Shown here: piece after piece, positions 1-11,196 of the stretch
How the letters are laid out: each line of letters opens with the position of its first letter
Position numbering within the stretch: the stretch's first letter is position 1
Assembly (NCBI GenBank): GCA_019787685.1
Contig: JAHNUO010000007.1
Span: forward strand, 1,612,001 to 1,676,000
Direction of reading: 5' to 3'
Source: Chiua virens
Taxonomy: Eukaryota > Basidiomycota > Agaricomycetes > Boletales > Boletaceae
Length of the DNA stretch: 64,000 nucleotides
Translations under genes and position numbers: made by a program
The notes under the pieces: generated by a model
The model's input: only the letters and a program-made list of their open reading frames with translations
Database searches by the model: none
Told to the model about the DNA's origin: nothing

Positions 1-249
1 TGAGTGTAAAGGAGAATGTACTTCATGAATTAGTAACTCGCATCATGGGCTCTGATTGACCTTGTGGTTCAATGCAGAATAGAAGCTAGGGAGTGTTGTT
101 CTCACTACAACTACAGATGGACCACTGTGCATGATCGATGATTCCAAGTCACAGTTCATCTCGTCGGATCTCTCCGAGGCAAGCAACCTAGCTGCCCTCG
201 CGCTTCAGGCCAACCGCCTCACCGGTCCATTCTATCACCCACTTCAATC
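1..249. other. 5' flank, no gene seen
   Basis: No exon with clear coding character is visible before the ATG at 250. This stretch presumably holds the 5' UTR and promoter of the Hsp70-like gene. No TATA box was recognised. Confidence 0.4.
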
Positions 250-3170
250 ATGCGCGATCTCCAAGTGTACACTGGTCCTAGTAAACTTATTATAGCATTT
301 GACATCGGTACCACATTCAGCGGGATTTCATACTGCATCCTTGAGCCCGAAAAAGTCCCTGAGGTCATTGGCGTGACAAGGTGAGTTCTTTAGCTTGGCG
401 CCGACTCTTTTTCATTGGGAACCACAGGTTCCCCGCATGGGAACTGGTCCGAGGTGACGCCAAAGTTCCATCTCTCTTGTATTATGACAAGCACGGGAAT
501 CTCAAAGCTGCCGGCGCTGAGGTGCTCACGGAAAGCATGATACAAGCTGCGTTAGAAGAGGAGTGGACGAAGGCCGAATGGTTCGTTGTTCATCGGCGCC
601 GATGATGTGATAAAAACCATACTTATTCCATGAAACAGGTGGAAGCTTCACCTCCGCCCAAAACATCTAGTTTCCTCTATCACGGACGATGATTTGCCTC
701 CACTTCCGCATGGGAAGACTGCTGTCGATGTTCTCACGGATTTCATCAAGTATCTCTTCCAGTGTGCCAAGACCTATATCAAGGAACATCATCTCGGATC
801 TGCTTGGTCGTCCTTTGAGGACTCTATCGAATACATCTTCACTCATCCAAACGGCTGGGAGGGCGTACCACGGCAGCTATATCTTCGAGCAATCGAGAAT
901 GCTGGCCTCATCCCCTGCGCGCCTGAGGGACTATCCCGTGTCCATATACTGACGGAAGGGGAAGCAAGTCTTCACTTCTGCGTCCCAAATCTTCTCAACG
1001 TAGATATGGATAATCAAGCCGACCCCCAAGGAGTAGTCATCATCGATGCCGGTGGCGGGACGGTTGACTTGAGCATGTTTTCGATGAAGTCCAACCCGGT
1101 CTTCTGCGAAGAGATCGCCCCCCCTGAATGTATGCAACCGTCGACATCTATCGAGATCTCGCTCATTTTCCCATCATTTTCTAGGTCGATTGCAAGGTTC
1201 AGTCTTGGTTACTCGACGGGCTCGGGCTCTTTTGGAAAGTTAGTGACTCATCCCTTGTTTCCTGTGAGTGAACCTGAAAAACCCACAGAGAAGTTGGAAG
1301 GCTGGGATCACTCCAGCGATGACGAGATAGCCGAATTTGCCCGCGAATTTGACCGATCGACAAAGCTGATCGTCAAAAGTGATCAAGAACCGGCTTTCGT
1401 TAGGGTCGCTGGCTATCGCTACAATAATGCGAAATATGGTATCAAGTTTGGAAAGCTGAAATTATCGGGGTAGGATTCCATTTGGGGTTTGTCCTGAACA
1501 CGATTGTCCAACTTCGTATCCGCCAGCGAAGAAGCCACCAGTCTATTCAAAGAGTCTATCGACGCTATCATCGACGCGTTTGAGCGTCAGCAGAAATATG
1601 CTACGGTACCGATCACAGTGTGTTTTTTTTTCGTCGGAATAGTTCGTCATGCTTATTCACACTCTTAGACGGTATTCTTGGTTGGGGGGTTGTCCACAAA
1701 CCTCTGGGTGTGGTCTCAGCTCCAATCATGTTTCGAAGCTAAGAAGGTTAAAATTTGTCGTCCGGACAACCATATGTATGTTCTTGGTGGCATCTCTTCA
1801 GGTTCCGCTAACGTACATATAGCAATACTACAGTCGCGAGTGGAGCGGTTTTAACCTACGTTGACCGCAAGAATCATCTCGTTGGCAGAGACAACCACTG
1901 GAAGGGTGCATACTTACAACATACTGAGCTGCAACCTCTGGCGTCGTCAAACAAGGAGAAGGATCGCATCATTGCCTCGCTCACCACTGAGGTTGATCAG
2001 TGGAAGCGTGCGGATGCTCAGAAGGCGGAGCAGCTTGCGATCGCTCTTGAGCAGATCCAGAAGCTTCAGAAGGATTTGTCCATTTCGGCTTCTAAGCTGG
2101 CGGACCTTGAGGGTCGCTATGAGGCACAGTCTCACGAACTCAAGTCTACGCGCGAGCAGCTCCGAAAGTCCGAATCTCGGACCGAGGATATCCATAACTA
2201 CTACGACAAGCAGCTGAGGGAGCTCAAGGTCGCCGTTGCGGAACGTCAGCCTCAGTTGTTTGAAGTACAACGGTTTGTCGCCTTGGCTGATGAATACGCG
2301 ACAAGGATGATCACACAAATGCTGCAGAATATCAATACAGATATTCGGAGTAACATTTCACTCGTGGCCGGCTATTTTTCCCGGGACTTCCAGCCGGTCG
2401 TGGGGCCGAGTGAAGAACAAACTTCTGCGGCACAAAGGGTGGCTAAAACGATAGGACAAATATTGGTGGACTCCCTAGGGAGCAGCAAATCGCGTGACGA
2501 CGTGGTTTTGTATCTCACGATTGCACTCCGAGCCTACCTTACATACCGCGTACATTGGATCATTTCTTCATGGACCCTCGACAAAGGGTGGGATGTGGTC
2601 AACAAGGTTCTGGACGAGATATACGAACCATTGCAGAAAATAGGTAAAAAATGGAGTCGGAATCATGATCGACCTCTGCTAATGGTAGAAACAGAAAAGC
2701 CAACGGTGACCGGACGTTGGCGTTCACTCGCGCGCACCTATATCTCGTCCTCCAGTATCTGGGACCCGACAACCCTGATATCGACCACCGTCGAGGGGGT
2801 TTCTGATATTGTGGTAGCAGCCGGTTGTGCCACATCTACTTCTGTAGCAAACTCGAAGATTTCGTCAAGGTTCCGGCCCAGTATCTCGTTCATCATATCC
2901 ACCGCTGTACAACTGCGTAAGATCGTTGGAAACGTGGTCTCAAGCGATTTCGAAACCATACCTGTTCTGCGTTCCCGTCCGATCTTTGATGCAACTACGA
3001 TGGAAGTGGACGTGGTGGATGATAGCAAAGGTCAAGTGAAGAAAGCTGGAAAAGTAATGGGTCGTAGAGTGTTGTGCGTGACTTCTTTGGGGTTGACGAA
3101 GCGAGAGCTGTTGCCAGAATCGAATGAAGATACAATGACTTTGATCAAAGCGAAGATCTTTCTTGAATAA
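250..3170 (+). CDS. Hsp70-like ATPase domain fused to coiled-coil module
   Basis: A spliced gene with exons about 250-380, 428-580, 639-1129, 1185-1238, then several more to the stop at 3170. Hsp70/actin-type ATP-binding motifs are seen in order: phosphate-1 (IIAFDIGTTFSG, residues 14-25), phosphate-2 (VVIIDAGGGTVDLS) and the adenosine motif (VFLVGGLSTN). The NBD matches the divergent Hsp70-like (HSPA12-type) proteins that are abundant in Agaricomycetes. Directly after the NBD end (TVASGAVLTYVDR, about 1820-1860) the same exon runs without a stop into a Glu/Lys/Gln-rich coiled coil (about 1940-2260). A C-terminal region follows (about 2270-3170) that I recognise as a separate Agaricomycete domain without a known function. 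The canonical substrate-binding domain is absent. A 51-bp intron at about 2644-2694 is in frame and could also be read through. Client and location are unknown. The start is supported by a normal spacing to the phosphate-1 motif. Confidence 0.8.
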
Positions 3171-3948
3171 TTAGGTCTAGGTTCCGCTTTTTATGTGACA
3201 GTTGCATTCCTCTCAGACGATCGTTGTACAGCTTTTTGCTTCGTGTTCCTCGCGGAGATTGCCAATGTACATGTTTCTAGTTCACGCAAGATCTAGAGAA
3301 CACCCTTTTTGTAGCATTTACGAATATCACGGATGTAGCTACATTTCCAACGAGCCAGCATCTTCACAATTCGCAGTCCATGTCCTCAGCCTTGAGCGAC
3401 GTTACGCTTCGAGTGACCGATACAGTAGTGAAGTTCTGATTCATTCCAAGGCGGAATTAAGGCAGTATTGCCCACAGACTGTCGAATGATCAGGGATGAA
3501 TTGATGATGGACCAGGCAATTGCAGGTAACGTCTATATGGATGCAGGCCACCACCCCGTATTACACAATGACACGTATCTTTGTAGCGGGCTCTTTGAAT
3601 GGTCCAACTGTCGCTGAAAAGCAAACCAGACCGGAGAAGTTGCTAACTATGTGATGAACCTCCCTGTGAGCGACTATGGATGTTTCTGGAATCCGAGTTT
3701 TAACGAGGATATGCCCATTATCCAAGAGACATGCGGGCTGAACTGCAATGAGAATGTCGATGAGGCTGCACCAAAGTGAATGTTGTGGATGTAGGAGGCC
3801 ACCGTCTTGGGATGATTGAGACTCTAGATGGAGGTGTTGACCGACGTCGAATTGTTGACACTTATTTGACAACGGTGGCGGTACCCGATGCACTGTAACG
3901 CCGAACCGAGCGTAGTCGTACTCAGGTCAACTTCAGTATACCACCACC
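3171..3948. other. Intergenic, nothing recognised
   Basis: Between the Hsp70-like stop and the phosphatase ATG. Short open frames occur on both strands, but none has splice context or a recognisable motif. It probably holds the 3' UTR of the first gene and the promoter of the second. Confidence 0.4.
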
Positions 3949-6559
3949 ATGGACAAGGAATACGATCCAGAGCCTGGTCTCAATAGCCAGGAGCCTGGAG
4001 AGCGCGTCGCTCTTCTCTTTGGTTCGCAACATGCCACTGAAGCTGACCAGGACGACGTTCGTCGTTCCAGTACCCCAACATTCGCGGTGAAGCATCTCTT
4101 CGCGTCCTTTGCGGGGGGTATCGCTGCTTGTCTCGCCCTCCAACTTTCACTGTTCGGTACAAGGTGCTTTTCTACTCGTGACCAAACAATAAGCACAGTC
4201 ACGTCGGGTTCAGACACGGCCGATGTCTTTGCCCCTCCGTGGGTTGGCTCGACCACCGTTCACAACTACCCACCTCCGTCGCCAACCAACGAATACCCTG
4301 ATATGTTCCCCACCAAGTATGTATTTCTACGTTCATACATACGTTTTCTCCCAGTTGACTATGCTTTGCAGTGTTGGATACCCCGGAGGAACCCCGACTG
4401 GCGCAGAACCCGCCCTCATTGCTACCGCTCCTTCCCAACCTCTCCAAACAGGCGCTGCGCAACTCGTGGCTCCTGAATACTCCACTTTCCCAGGTCGACC
4501 TGAATCCCCGATACCCAACGATCGTCCCTTCAATCTCTTCCGCTCTTGGGGCAATCTCTCTCCTTGGTACAGCGTTCCACGCGGTGCGTTCGGCATTGAC
4601 GAAGGCGCGGAACCTCCCGCGGAATGTGATATCAAGGGCGTACACATCTTGCACCGGCACGGGGCACGATACCCCACCGCATACGGTATCCATTTGTCTC
4701 ATTCTTTTTTTGGAAGCGCCGTTTGGCTGATGGGTGAATCTGCAGCCAGCTACGGAGGTACGGCCTCACTGGCGCAGAGATTGCATGCAAGTGCCGCGGA
4801 GTGGGACGCGACTGGCAGGCTGGAATTCTTGAATGGCTGGTGGGTAATGATGGTTTACATACGTGTGTTTGCAGTTGATAGCGTACCCGAACAGGACATA
4901 CAAGCTCGGTGAAGAAGGTCGGGGCGTTTGTTCTTGTATTTCGTCTTTCAAATCTGAACATGCGACTTACGACCACAGTCTTGACCCCTTTCGGAAGGCA
5001 ACAGTTGTGTGAGTGCTCACTATCAACTCGTGTTCTCATCCTGGTTTTCATGTTCGTTTCTTTTCATTTATCCCTATGAACTGATGATTTATTTCATAGA
5101 CGACCTCGGGGTCGCCATGAGGCTGAAATATGGGTTTTTGTTGGAGGTAGGCTGACTTCTCTTGAAGAGATATGGAGCCCTAACTGTGTCCAAGGACTTC
5201 ACACTATATGACAAGTTACCCGTGTTCCGGACCGAGTCTCAGTAAGCGGTCGTTTTGGCATCGTTTCTACAGCTACTGACTCACCTGTCATATAAAGAAA
5301 CCGTATGCTTGCTTCTGCAGTCAACTTTGCATTAGGCTTCTTTGGCTGGCCTCTCGATGGAAAATACGAGCAAGTTATCACGATCGAGGCATCTGGTGTA
5401 AGTCACTTGTCTTAGGTCCAGTATGCCGCCTGACATATTGTCTCGCCAGTTCAACAATACTCTTGCTCCCTACGATACCTGTCCTAACGCCGGTACCCAT
5501 GGAAAAGCCGACCGTTCCTTGACCTATGTTAAGCAATGGGCCGGAATCTACCTCAAAGATGCACAGAAACGCTTGCAAGCTGACTTGCAGCCTACAGAAG
5601 GTGGGAAGGGATTTAGCTTGGAGATCGAGGATGCCTATAGGATGCAACAAATGTGTGCATACGAGGTATTGTTTTTCCTCTACAATCGTTTCGCGTCGAC
5701 TGATGACGATCGCGTTCGAGACTGTTGCCCTTGGTTATTCCAAGTTCTGCGAGCTCTTCACAGAGGAAGAATGGGAAGGATTCAACTACGCGTCCGTGCT
5801 AGGCTTTTTAAAAAAATGCGCATACTCAAAATGTACCACATAGCCTCGATCTCTCTTTCTGGTACGACTCTGCCTTTGGCTCGCCTGTCGGACGTGTACA
5901 AGGCTTGGGATATGTCCAAGAGCTAATTTCACGCCTCACCCACACGCCAATCGAGACTCACAATTCTAGCACCAACGCGACCTTACATGCCAATGATATT
6001 ACTTGGCCGCTCAACGATGTGCTTTATGTCGACGCGACACATGAAGTCGTCGTCCTCAACAGTATGTTGCACTTTCGTACTTTATGCTAGCACTGATCTC
6101 GTGCTATCTAAATAGTCTTGACGGCTTTGAACTTGACGACGCTCGCTGCGACCGGCCCACTCCCGGCTGACCACATCCCTCCCAACCGATCGTTTAGGTC
6201 TGCGGATTTGGCACCGTTTTCGACGAATGTGCAGTTTCAACGTGAGTTATTTGAATTCCGCCTTGGTCGGTGTCGGTACTGACACACATGCAGTCCTTTC
6301 GTGCCCGGCTTCGCAGGGCGGGGCACAGGCAGAGTCGTCCCATATCAGGATCGTTGTCAATGACGGACCAGTCCCACTCACTGGTATCGACGGCTGTCCT
6401 GAGTCGCCGTCTGGACTGTGTCCGCTGGAGACGTTTATCGCGGCGCAGCGAACAACGATCGAGGACGTCAATTGGGCCTGGGGGTGTCATGGGAACTGGG
6501 AGGTGCCGGAAGGCGATGTATGGGAGACGCTTGGGGGTTGGTATCCACCCAAGGAGTGA
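3949..6559 (+). CDS. Histidine acid phosphatase (phytase-like), membrane-anchored
   Basis: A histidine phosphatase superfamily (branch 2) enzyme that hydrolyses phosphomonoesters such as phytate through a phosphohistidine intermediate. About ten exons splice into one frame, including 3949-4316, 4372-4685 and a last exon ending at 6559. The catalytic RHGARYP is encoded near 4660. The proton-donor region reads DATHEVVVLN, so the second motif is HE rather than the classical HD. The N-terminus is a cytosolic tail of about 45 residues and then a hydrophobic segment (FASFAGGIAACLAL), so the protein looks like a type II membrane protein, not one with a cleaved signal. Cysteines near the end (GCPESPSGLC, GCHGNW) fit the disulfides of this family. 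Family membership is firm; the substrate is inferred. Confidence 0.88.
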
Positions 6560-6734
6560 GATCTGGTCAAGAGGATCCGGACGTTCAAGGAGTGCTACAC
6601 TTGTATATATTATTGTCGCTCTTTTAGTGCTTTCGTTCAAATTAGAAGTTTGAGGCGTCGTGTCTGTCTGAAAGACTGCCAGCGCGAATGTGGTACTAAG
6701 ATTAAGTTATTATAGCACATCGACGAGCAATGCG

Positions 6735-6815
6735 CCGACCAGGCAATCTTCCTTATCATAAATCGTTTTTCAGTTGGACCGACGTTGGATGAAATCGTAA
6801 ATATTTTGTCGTGTG
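6735..6815 (-). pseudogene. Decayed duplicate of recyclin-1 last exon
   Basis: Read on the minus strand, this piece encodes IYDFIQRRSN, a stop, then KTIYDKEDCLV. The intact last exon of the adjacent recyclin gene reads IYEFIQRRSD ... and ends KEDCLVC. The middle of the exon is deleted. Similarity continues into the preceding intron, where both copies have a run like acacgcacac just before the acceptor. It lies about 450 bp beyond the recyclin stop, so a local duplication followed by decay is the simplest reading. Confidence 0.75.
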
Positions 6816-7258
6816 CGTGTGCTCGAGAGAACTCTTGTCAGCACATGTGGCCTGCCACCCCACCCCCAGGCCCAGGCTAATGCTTTGTAGCATGGAATGC
6901 GTAGAAGAACGGGCACTGTCACTGCCACGAAGCGCTCGAGATTGCGACCATTTTCGTCAACCTACTAGTAAGACCGCAGCATTCACTCATGATACGACGC
7001 CTTAGCTAAAATATCATGGAAACGGAGCCCTGAATGGAGGTGATATGTCGTGTGTGGACATGTCACATCAGGAGAAACCAGTAAACTTGTCGATCAAGGA
7101 ACAACCTCCAGTGCCTTCAGTGAACGAATGGAGGAAAACAGCGACGACGGGTGGAAAATGTTGAACATCTCTGATCATAACTCTCCGAGCCAAAGTCGAT
7201 GGGATGAAGGATGTCGTTATGATACCACACCAAAAGGTAGCGCATCACTTCTACGACC

Positions 7259-8960
7259 TCAACACACCAGACAATCCTCCTTGAAACTAAGATTGTACAT
7301 CGTCTTGTCCACCGTCTTTTCAATATTTTTCCAATCGGACCGGCGTTGGATGAATTCGTAAATATCCTGTCCGTGTGTGCGTCAGCGGTGGTGTGCGTGG
7401 GGGCGGTGAGGTATGGTCGATAGGCATCGACGACAGGAATACCCACCTCTGGTCGATATGCCCCACCATATCGTGTTACGTCCCTCACTATTTGTGCGAG
7501 GTCCTTGGCGTCCGCGACGACAAAGACGTGACCAACCATTTTGAGGTGGTCAAAGTCAGCAGTGACGTTGGGTACCTATCAAAACCATGGTTCAAACGGT
7601 TAGCGACAAGTTCTACAGGTAAGGACAAGTAGAAAGCGAGGAACGCTGTAACGCTACGGCCATGTTTACAGCTGAACTTTACCTTGTACGCACCTTGAGC
7701 GAGGCGATAAACGCATGATACGCGTTTAGGTCGGCGATCACTTGAAAGCCGCCGGTGAGTGAGATAATCTGGCGCTTGACGTGCTTGTGGAGTATCCTGT
7801 CATGTCATGACCGTATCAGCACGCGTGCGCAAAGGAGTCGAGGGACACCCACGTCAATAACCGAATGCCAACCTCTTGATAAAATACCTCAAGGACCTCC
7901 CTGCTTGTGCTTCCCTTAAGAAGTTTGCAGTGCACCTCGAGGCACCGGATCGCTTCGGTGCAGCCTGTCGTCGGACGGAGATCGAGCGGGGCATCTTCAG
8001 GAGGGTAGTACGCCCGAGGTGGGGTCAATGTCTGAATGATATGGTCCACCTGTCCGCAGGACGTCGTGAGTCACAGATGGAGAAGGCATGCCTCCAGACG
8101 AACCTGGGTCATGAGGACTTGTATGCCCGCGTTCAGCCCCGAGGCAACGCATTCATCGAGCGTGTTCTCGAACTTTTTCTTCTCCCGCACGACCACGTTC
8201 AAAAAGTCCGTCCTGTCAATATGGGGAGCCTGTTTCGACGCGCGACGTGAGTGTACCGATTCAAAAGACGCGTACTGTTATAATCGAGAGATATGGACCA
8301 AACGTACCATTGCTTTGTCAAAGAATACCTGCACCATGCTCTGGATGGTATCTCCAATATGAACGAGCTCGAAGAATTGTAAGAGCGGTGAGACGCTCGT
8401 CGTGTCTTGATGTTCCGCAGGCTTGTATGATGACATGCGCTCGGTCGCGCTACGGCAGGGCTTCAGCGACGAGGAAGAGCGAGGAGGGAATGGTGGACTG
8501 GACTGACATTCCAAATCCCCACGAGATATGCCTTGCCCCAAGGGCACTCAACATCTCGCAAAAAGCCTCGTCAAGCGTCTCGCGCACGCGCGTCCCCGTC
8601 GCACCAGGGTACACGGCGAATGTCTCGAGGCGTTTTATTGCATCTCGGGCGGTGTGGATGAACTGCAGCGAGACGTCGAGTGAAAGCAACAGGTCGAGAG
8701 CCTCACCGGATGTCGACGTGCGCGGACCACTAGACGGCGTGGTGGAAGCGCGCGATGCTTTCACCATGGATCCCTGAACATCTTTGGTAGACGTCATTTT
8801 CGTACTCACAACGTCCGACGTCGAGCTGGTTCGCTTGGATAAACCGATATCAGAAACCTCGTTCTCGTGGGCCCGACTTTCTGCAAGGTCGCCCCATCCA
8901 GCTTCGTCTTCCACACCAACGCGGTCACTTCCTTCTCTGTCTCCTTCTGCATGTGCGTCT

Positions 8961-8994
<34 letters not shown>

Positions 8995-11160
8995 ACACCT
9001 CAAACAGCGCCCCATCCTTTCCAAAGCTTTCATACCCATTTTCCGCGGGTGAATCCATCTCCGGGGCCGAACCGACGCCGGGAACACCATTTCCTCCCCA
9101 CCGTTGGGGATTCAACATTGAAATTCCCTGAACGACGCCCGTGCCCACCGCTCCGACCCCAGTTCCGATTGCGGCACCCATACCCGTACCGATGGCACCC
9201 ACAACATCCACGCCAGCACCAACGGCACGCGGGACAATAGTGACGGGGAGGAGAAGCATGTCAGTAAAGGACGCGAGTACGTTGCGTTTCATTTGTGCGG
9301 GATTTTGAGAGTCGAGGAAGCGTGTCTGGGGTTGAGAGGCTTGTGTTTGAGAGTTTGATCGACCATCGAGCGCCATCTTGTGCAAAGAGGAGTGAGAAGG
9401 GACAGCAGAGAGCCGAAATTAAAAGTGAATATTCACCTTCGAGGATGTCGTGATCGAGACGGAACGTTCCCAGTCCTTGCAGATCAGTTCAAACGCACGT
9501 TTGAGTTCCTCCATCTCATCATCGAGGTAGTCGTCCATGTTGGGTTCAAACATTTTATAGCTGTTATTTGTGGTAGGAGCTGTGTCGCAGAGTAGGATAG
9601 AACGGATACGCACATGATGTCCTCGGCTTGCTCCACTTTGACTGCTCTTACCTCGCCCTCGCGTCCTCCGCTATCCATGCTTCCCGCAGAGACTATGAGG
9701 ATGCCGTCGACGACCCTGAATGCCTCTCTAAAGCATGCGGCGGTTGCTGAGAGAAACAGGGGTATACTGAGCGTGCGTGCCCGCGAAAGCAATGAAGAAA
9801 TGTACTCCGATAACTTGCGATAGCATATCAAACGTCATTGATTATGGTTGCAACAGTCGAATACGGGAATTCATGTCAGCGTAGTCCAACAGTTAACGAG
9901 GGGCACTTACCACGTCACTGGCAATTCTGTCCGCGAATGCGAGTAAGACACCTGACTCACGCGGAAACACTCTAGAAGCCCTTGCCCCGTCTTGCTCTAT
10001 GGCTGTCAGAATGCGGGTCATGAACTCATCCATAGCGGTGAAGTCGAGATGGTTATCCTTCCTAGATGCCAGTCAACACCAAAACGGGCGGAACAAGGAC
10101 GGACGCACGTGAAGTTGGCAGACGAATCCCACTTTCCCTGCTCGTAAAATACCTCTCGCTTCTCCGCCCAAAGTTTGCCCATCTCCCACTCTTGTGCGGA
10201 CCCGTCGAACTTGGTTACCCGTTGGTTGATTCCATTCGTACAGATCGAGACCTCCCAGCTTGCACAGGCCACCTCTTTCATCCACACTTCGTCCCCTCGT
10301 GTATCCGCAGCATCGAATGCTGTCAGCAAGCTAGCATCGAACCTATCCAAGGAAGACTTGAGAGATGCGAGGCGGAGATCCCAGGTGGATATAGGCTTGA
10401 CTGCGAGGGAGAGAAATCGTGCGAGAAGGTGCAGCAAGCGAGCTTGTGTGAGAAGAGTGGCAGGAGTGGCATCCGAGTGCAATGACAAACACGATATGAG
10501 CGATGCGAAGACGGCGTGTGGAGGTGCATTCGGGACGGGAACGAGGGGAAGCAAGAGCGTATGGGCTCGAATGTACTTTGCACGGAACGTCGGTGTAGGG
10601 TTTCCCGGAACATACGTGTCCGCGCTGCTCAGCGGCGCCGAGCTAGACAAGTCCAAGAGCGCCCGCGGTTGGGCAGAGGCAGAGGCAAAGTCGCCAAAGT
10701 CGTCGTCGTCAAGGGAGGAAACAGCGAGGGTCGCGGGGCCGTGCGCGGCATTGCCGTTCTGTTTTTCCTTTTCGGCTTTGGCTCTGGCGTCGAGCTCGTC
10801 GAGGATGGTGTCGAGCCCGAGTTTGTGGGCGGCGAGGTCGAGCCAACGTCGTTCCCAGACGATCTCGTCCCTCGCGACTCTGCTCGTTGCCCTGCTCGCC
10901 CTGGCATATCGTGCAATATCCGGGATCGGGAGGTGTGTCAACACCAACAAGTGCAAGTCAGTCGGTAGTTTCCCGATGGGCGGCGAGGGCGGTTTGGTCG
11001 CTGCGAGAACAGGTGCTGGTGCGCGTGTACTCAAGTAGGCAGCCGAACGTCTCTTGGTAGTGGAAGGTAGTTTTACATGGTCCGTCGTCGTCGTTTGGAA
11101 CGATGCTGAGCGTTGATTCGAGTATAATTTTGTTGGCTCGAGCGTTGCGAACTTGTCCAT
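7259..11160 (-). CDS. RCY1: Recyclin-1: F-box and Sec10-like endocytic recycling protein
   Basis: An F-box protein that in yeast links a Skp1-type complex to endosome-to-Golgi and plasma membrane recycling. Exon 1 (11160-10109) carries the F-box (IGKLPTDLHLLVLTHLP, about residues 62-78). Later exons give the exocyst Sec10-like body: FEPNMDDYLDDEMEELK, LLQFFELVHIGDTIQSMVQ, KMVGHVFVVADAKDLAQIV, and the end KTVDKTMYNLSFKEDCLVC with the stop at 7259-7261. A low-complexity Glu/Asp stretch and a Gly/Ala/Val repeat segment lie in the middle (about 8960-9250). At about 8446-8462 the frame breaks between VAEAL and RMSSYKP. Only about 16 nt would have to be removed, too short for a normal intron, so there is a frameshift, sequence error or mis-modelled junction. 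The start is 36 bp from the divergent DUS3 ATG. Confidence 0.88.
8961..8993. repeat. TCCTCG hexanucleotide microsatellite in RCY1
   Basis: About five perfect copies of a 6-bp unit. On the minus strand they encode the alternating Glu-Asp run of recyclin-1, in a linker of the protein that is probably disordered, so length changes in steps of two residues would be tolerated. Confidence 0.85.
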
Positions 11161-11196
11161 CGCCTGACGCGTGCGCAGCCACTTTTCTTATCAACC
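11161..11196. promoter_or_regulatory. 36-bp divergent spacer between RCY1 and DUS3 starts
   Basis: The ATG of RCY1 (minus, 11160-11158) and the ATG of DUS3 (plus, 11197-11199) are separated by 36 bp. The promoters and 5' leaders must therefore overlap the neighbouring coding sequence or be extremely short. Both starts are supported by the reading frame but not by transcript data. Confidence 0.6.

Noticed and set aside
3202..3489. A 95-codon plus-strand frame after the Hsp70-like gene
   Set aside because: No homologous motif, no splice partner, and it lies where a 3' UTR is expected.
10175..11038. A 287-codon plus-strand frame opposite recyclin-1 exon 1
   Set aside because: It lies wholly within the coding exon of RCY1, has no start context or family motif, and reflects codon bias.
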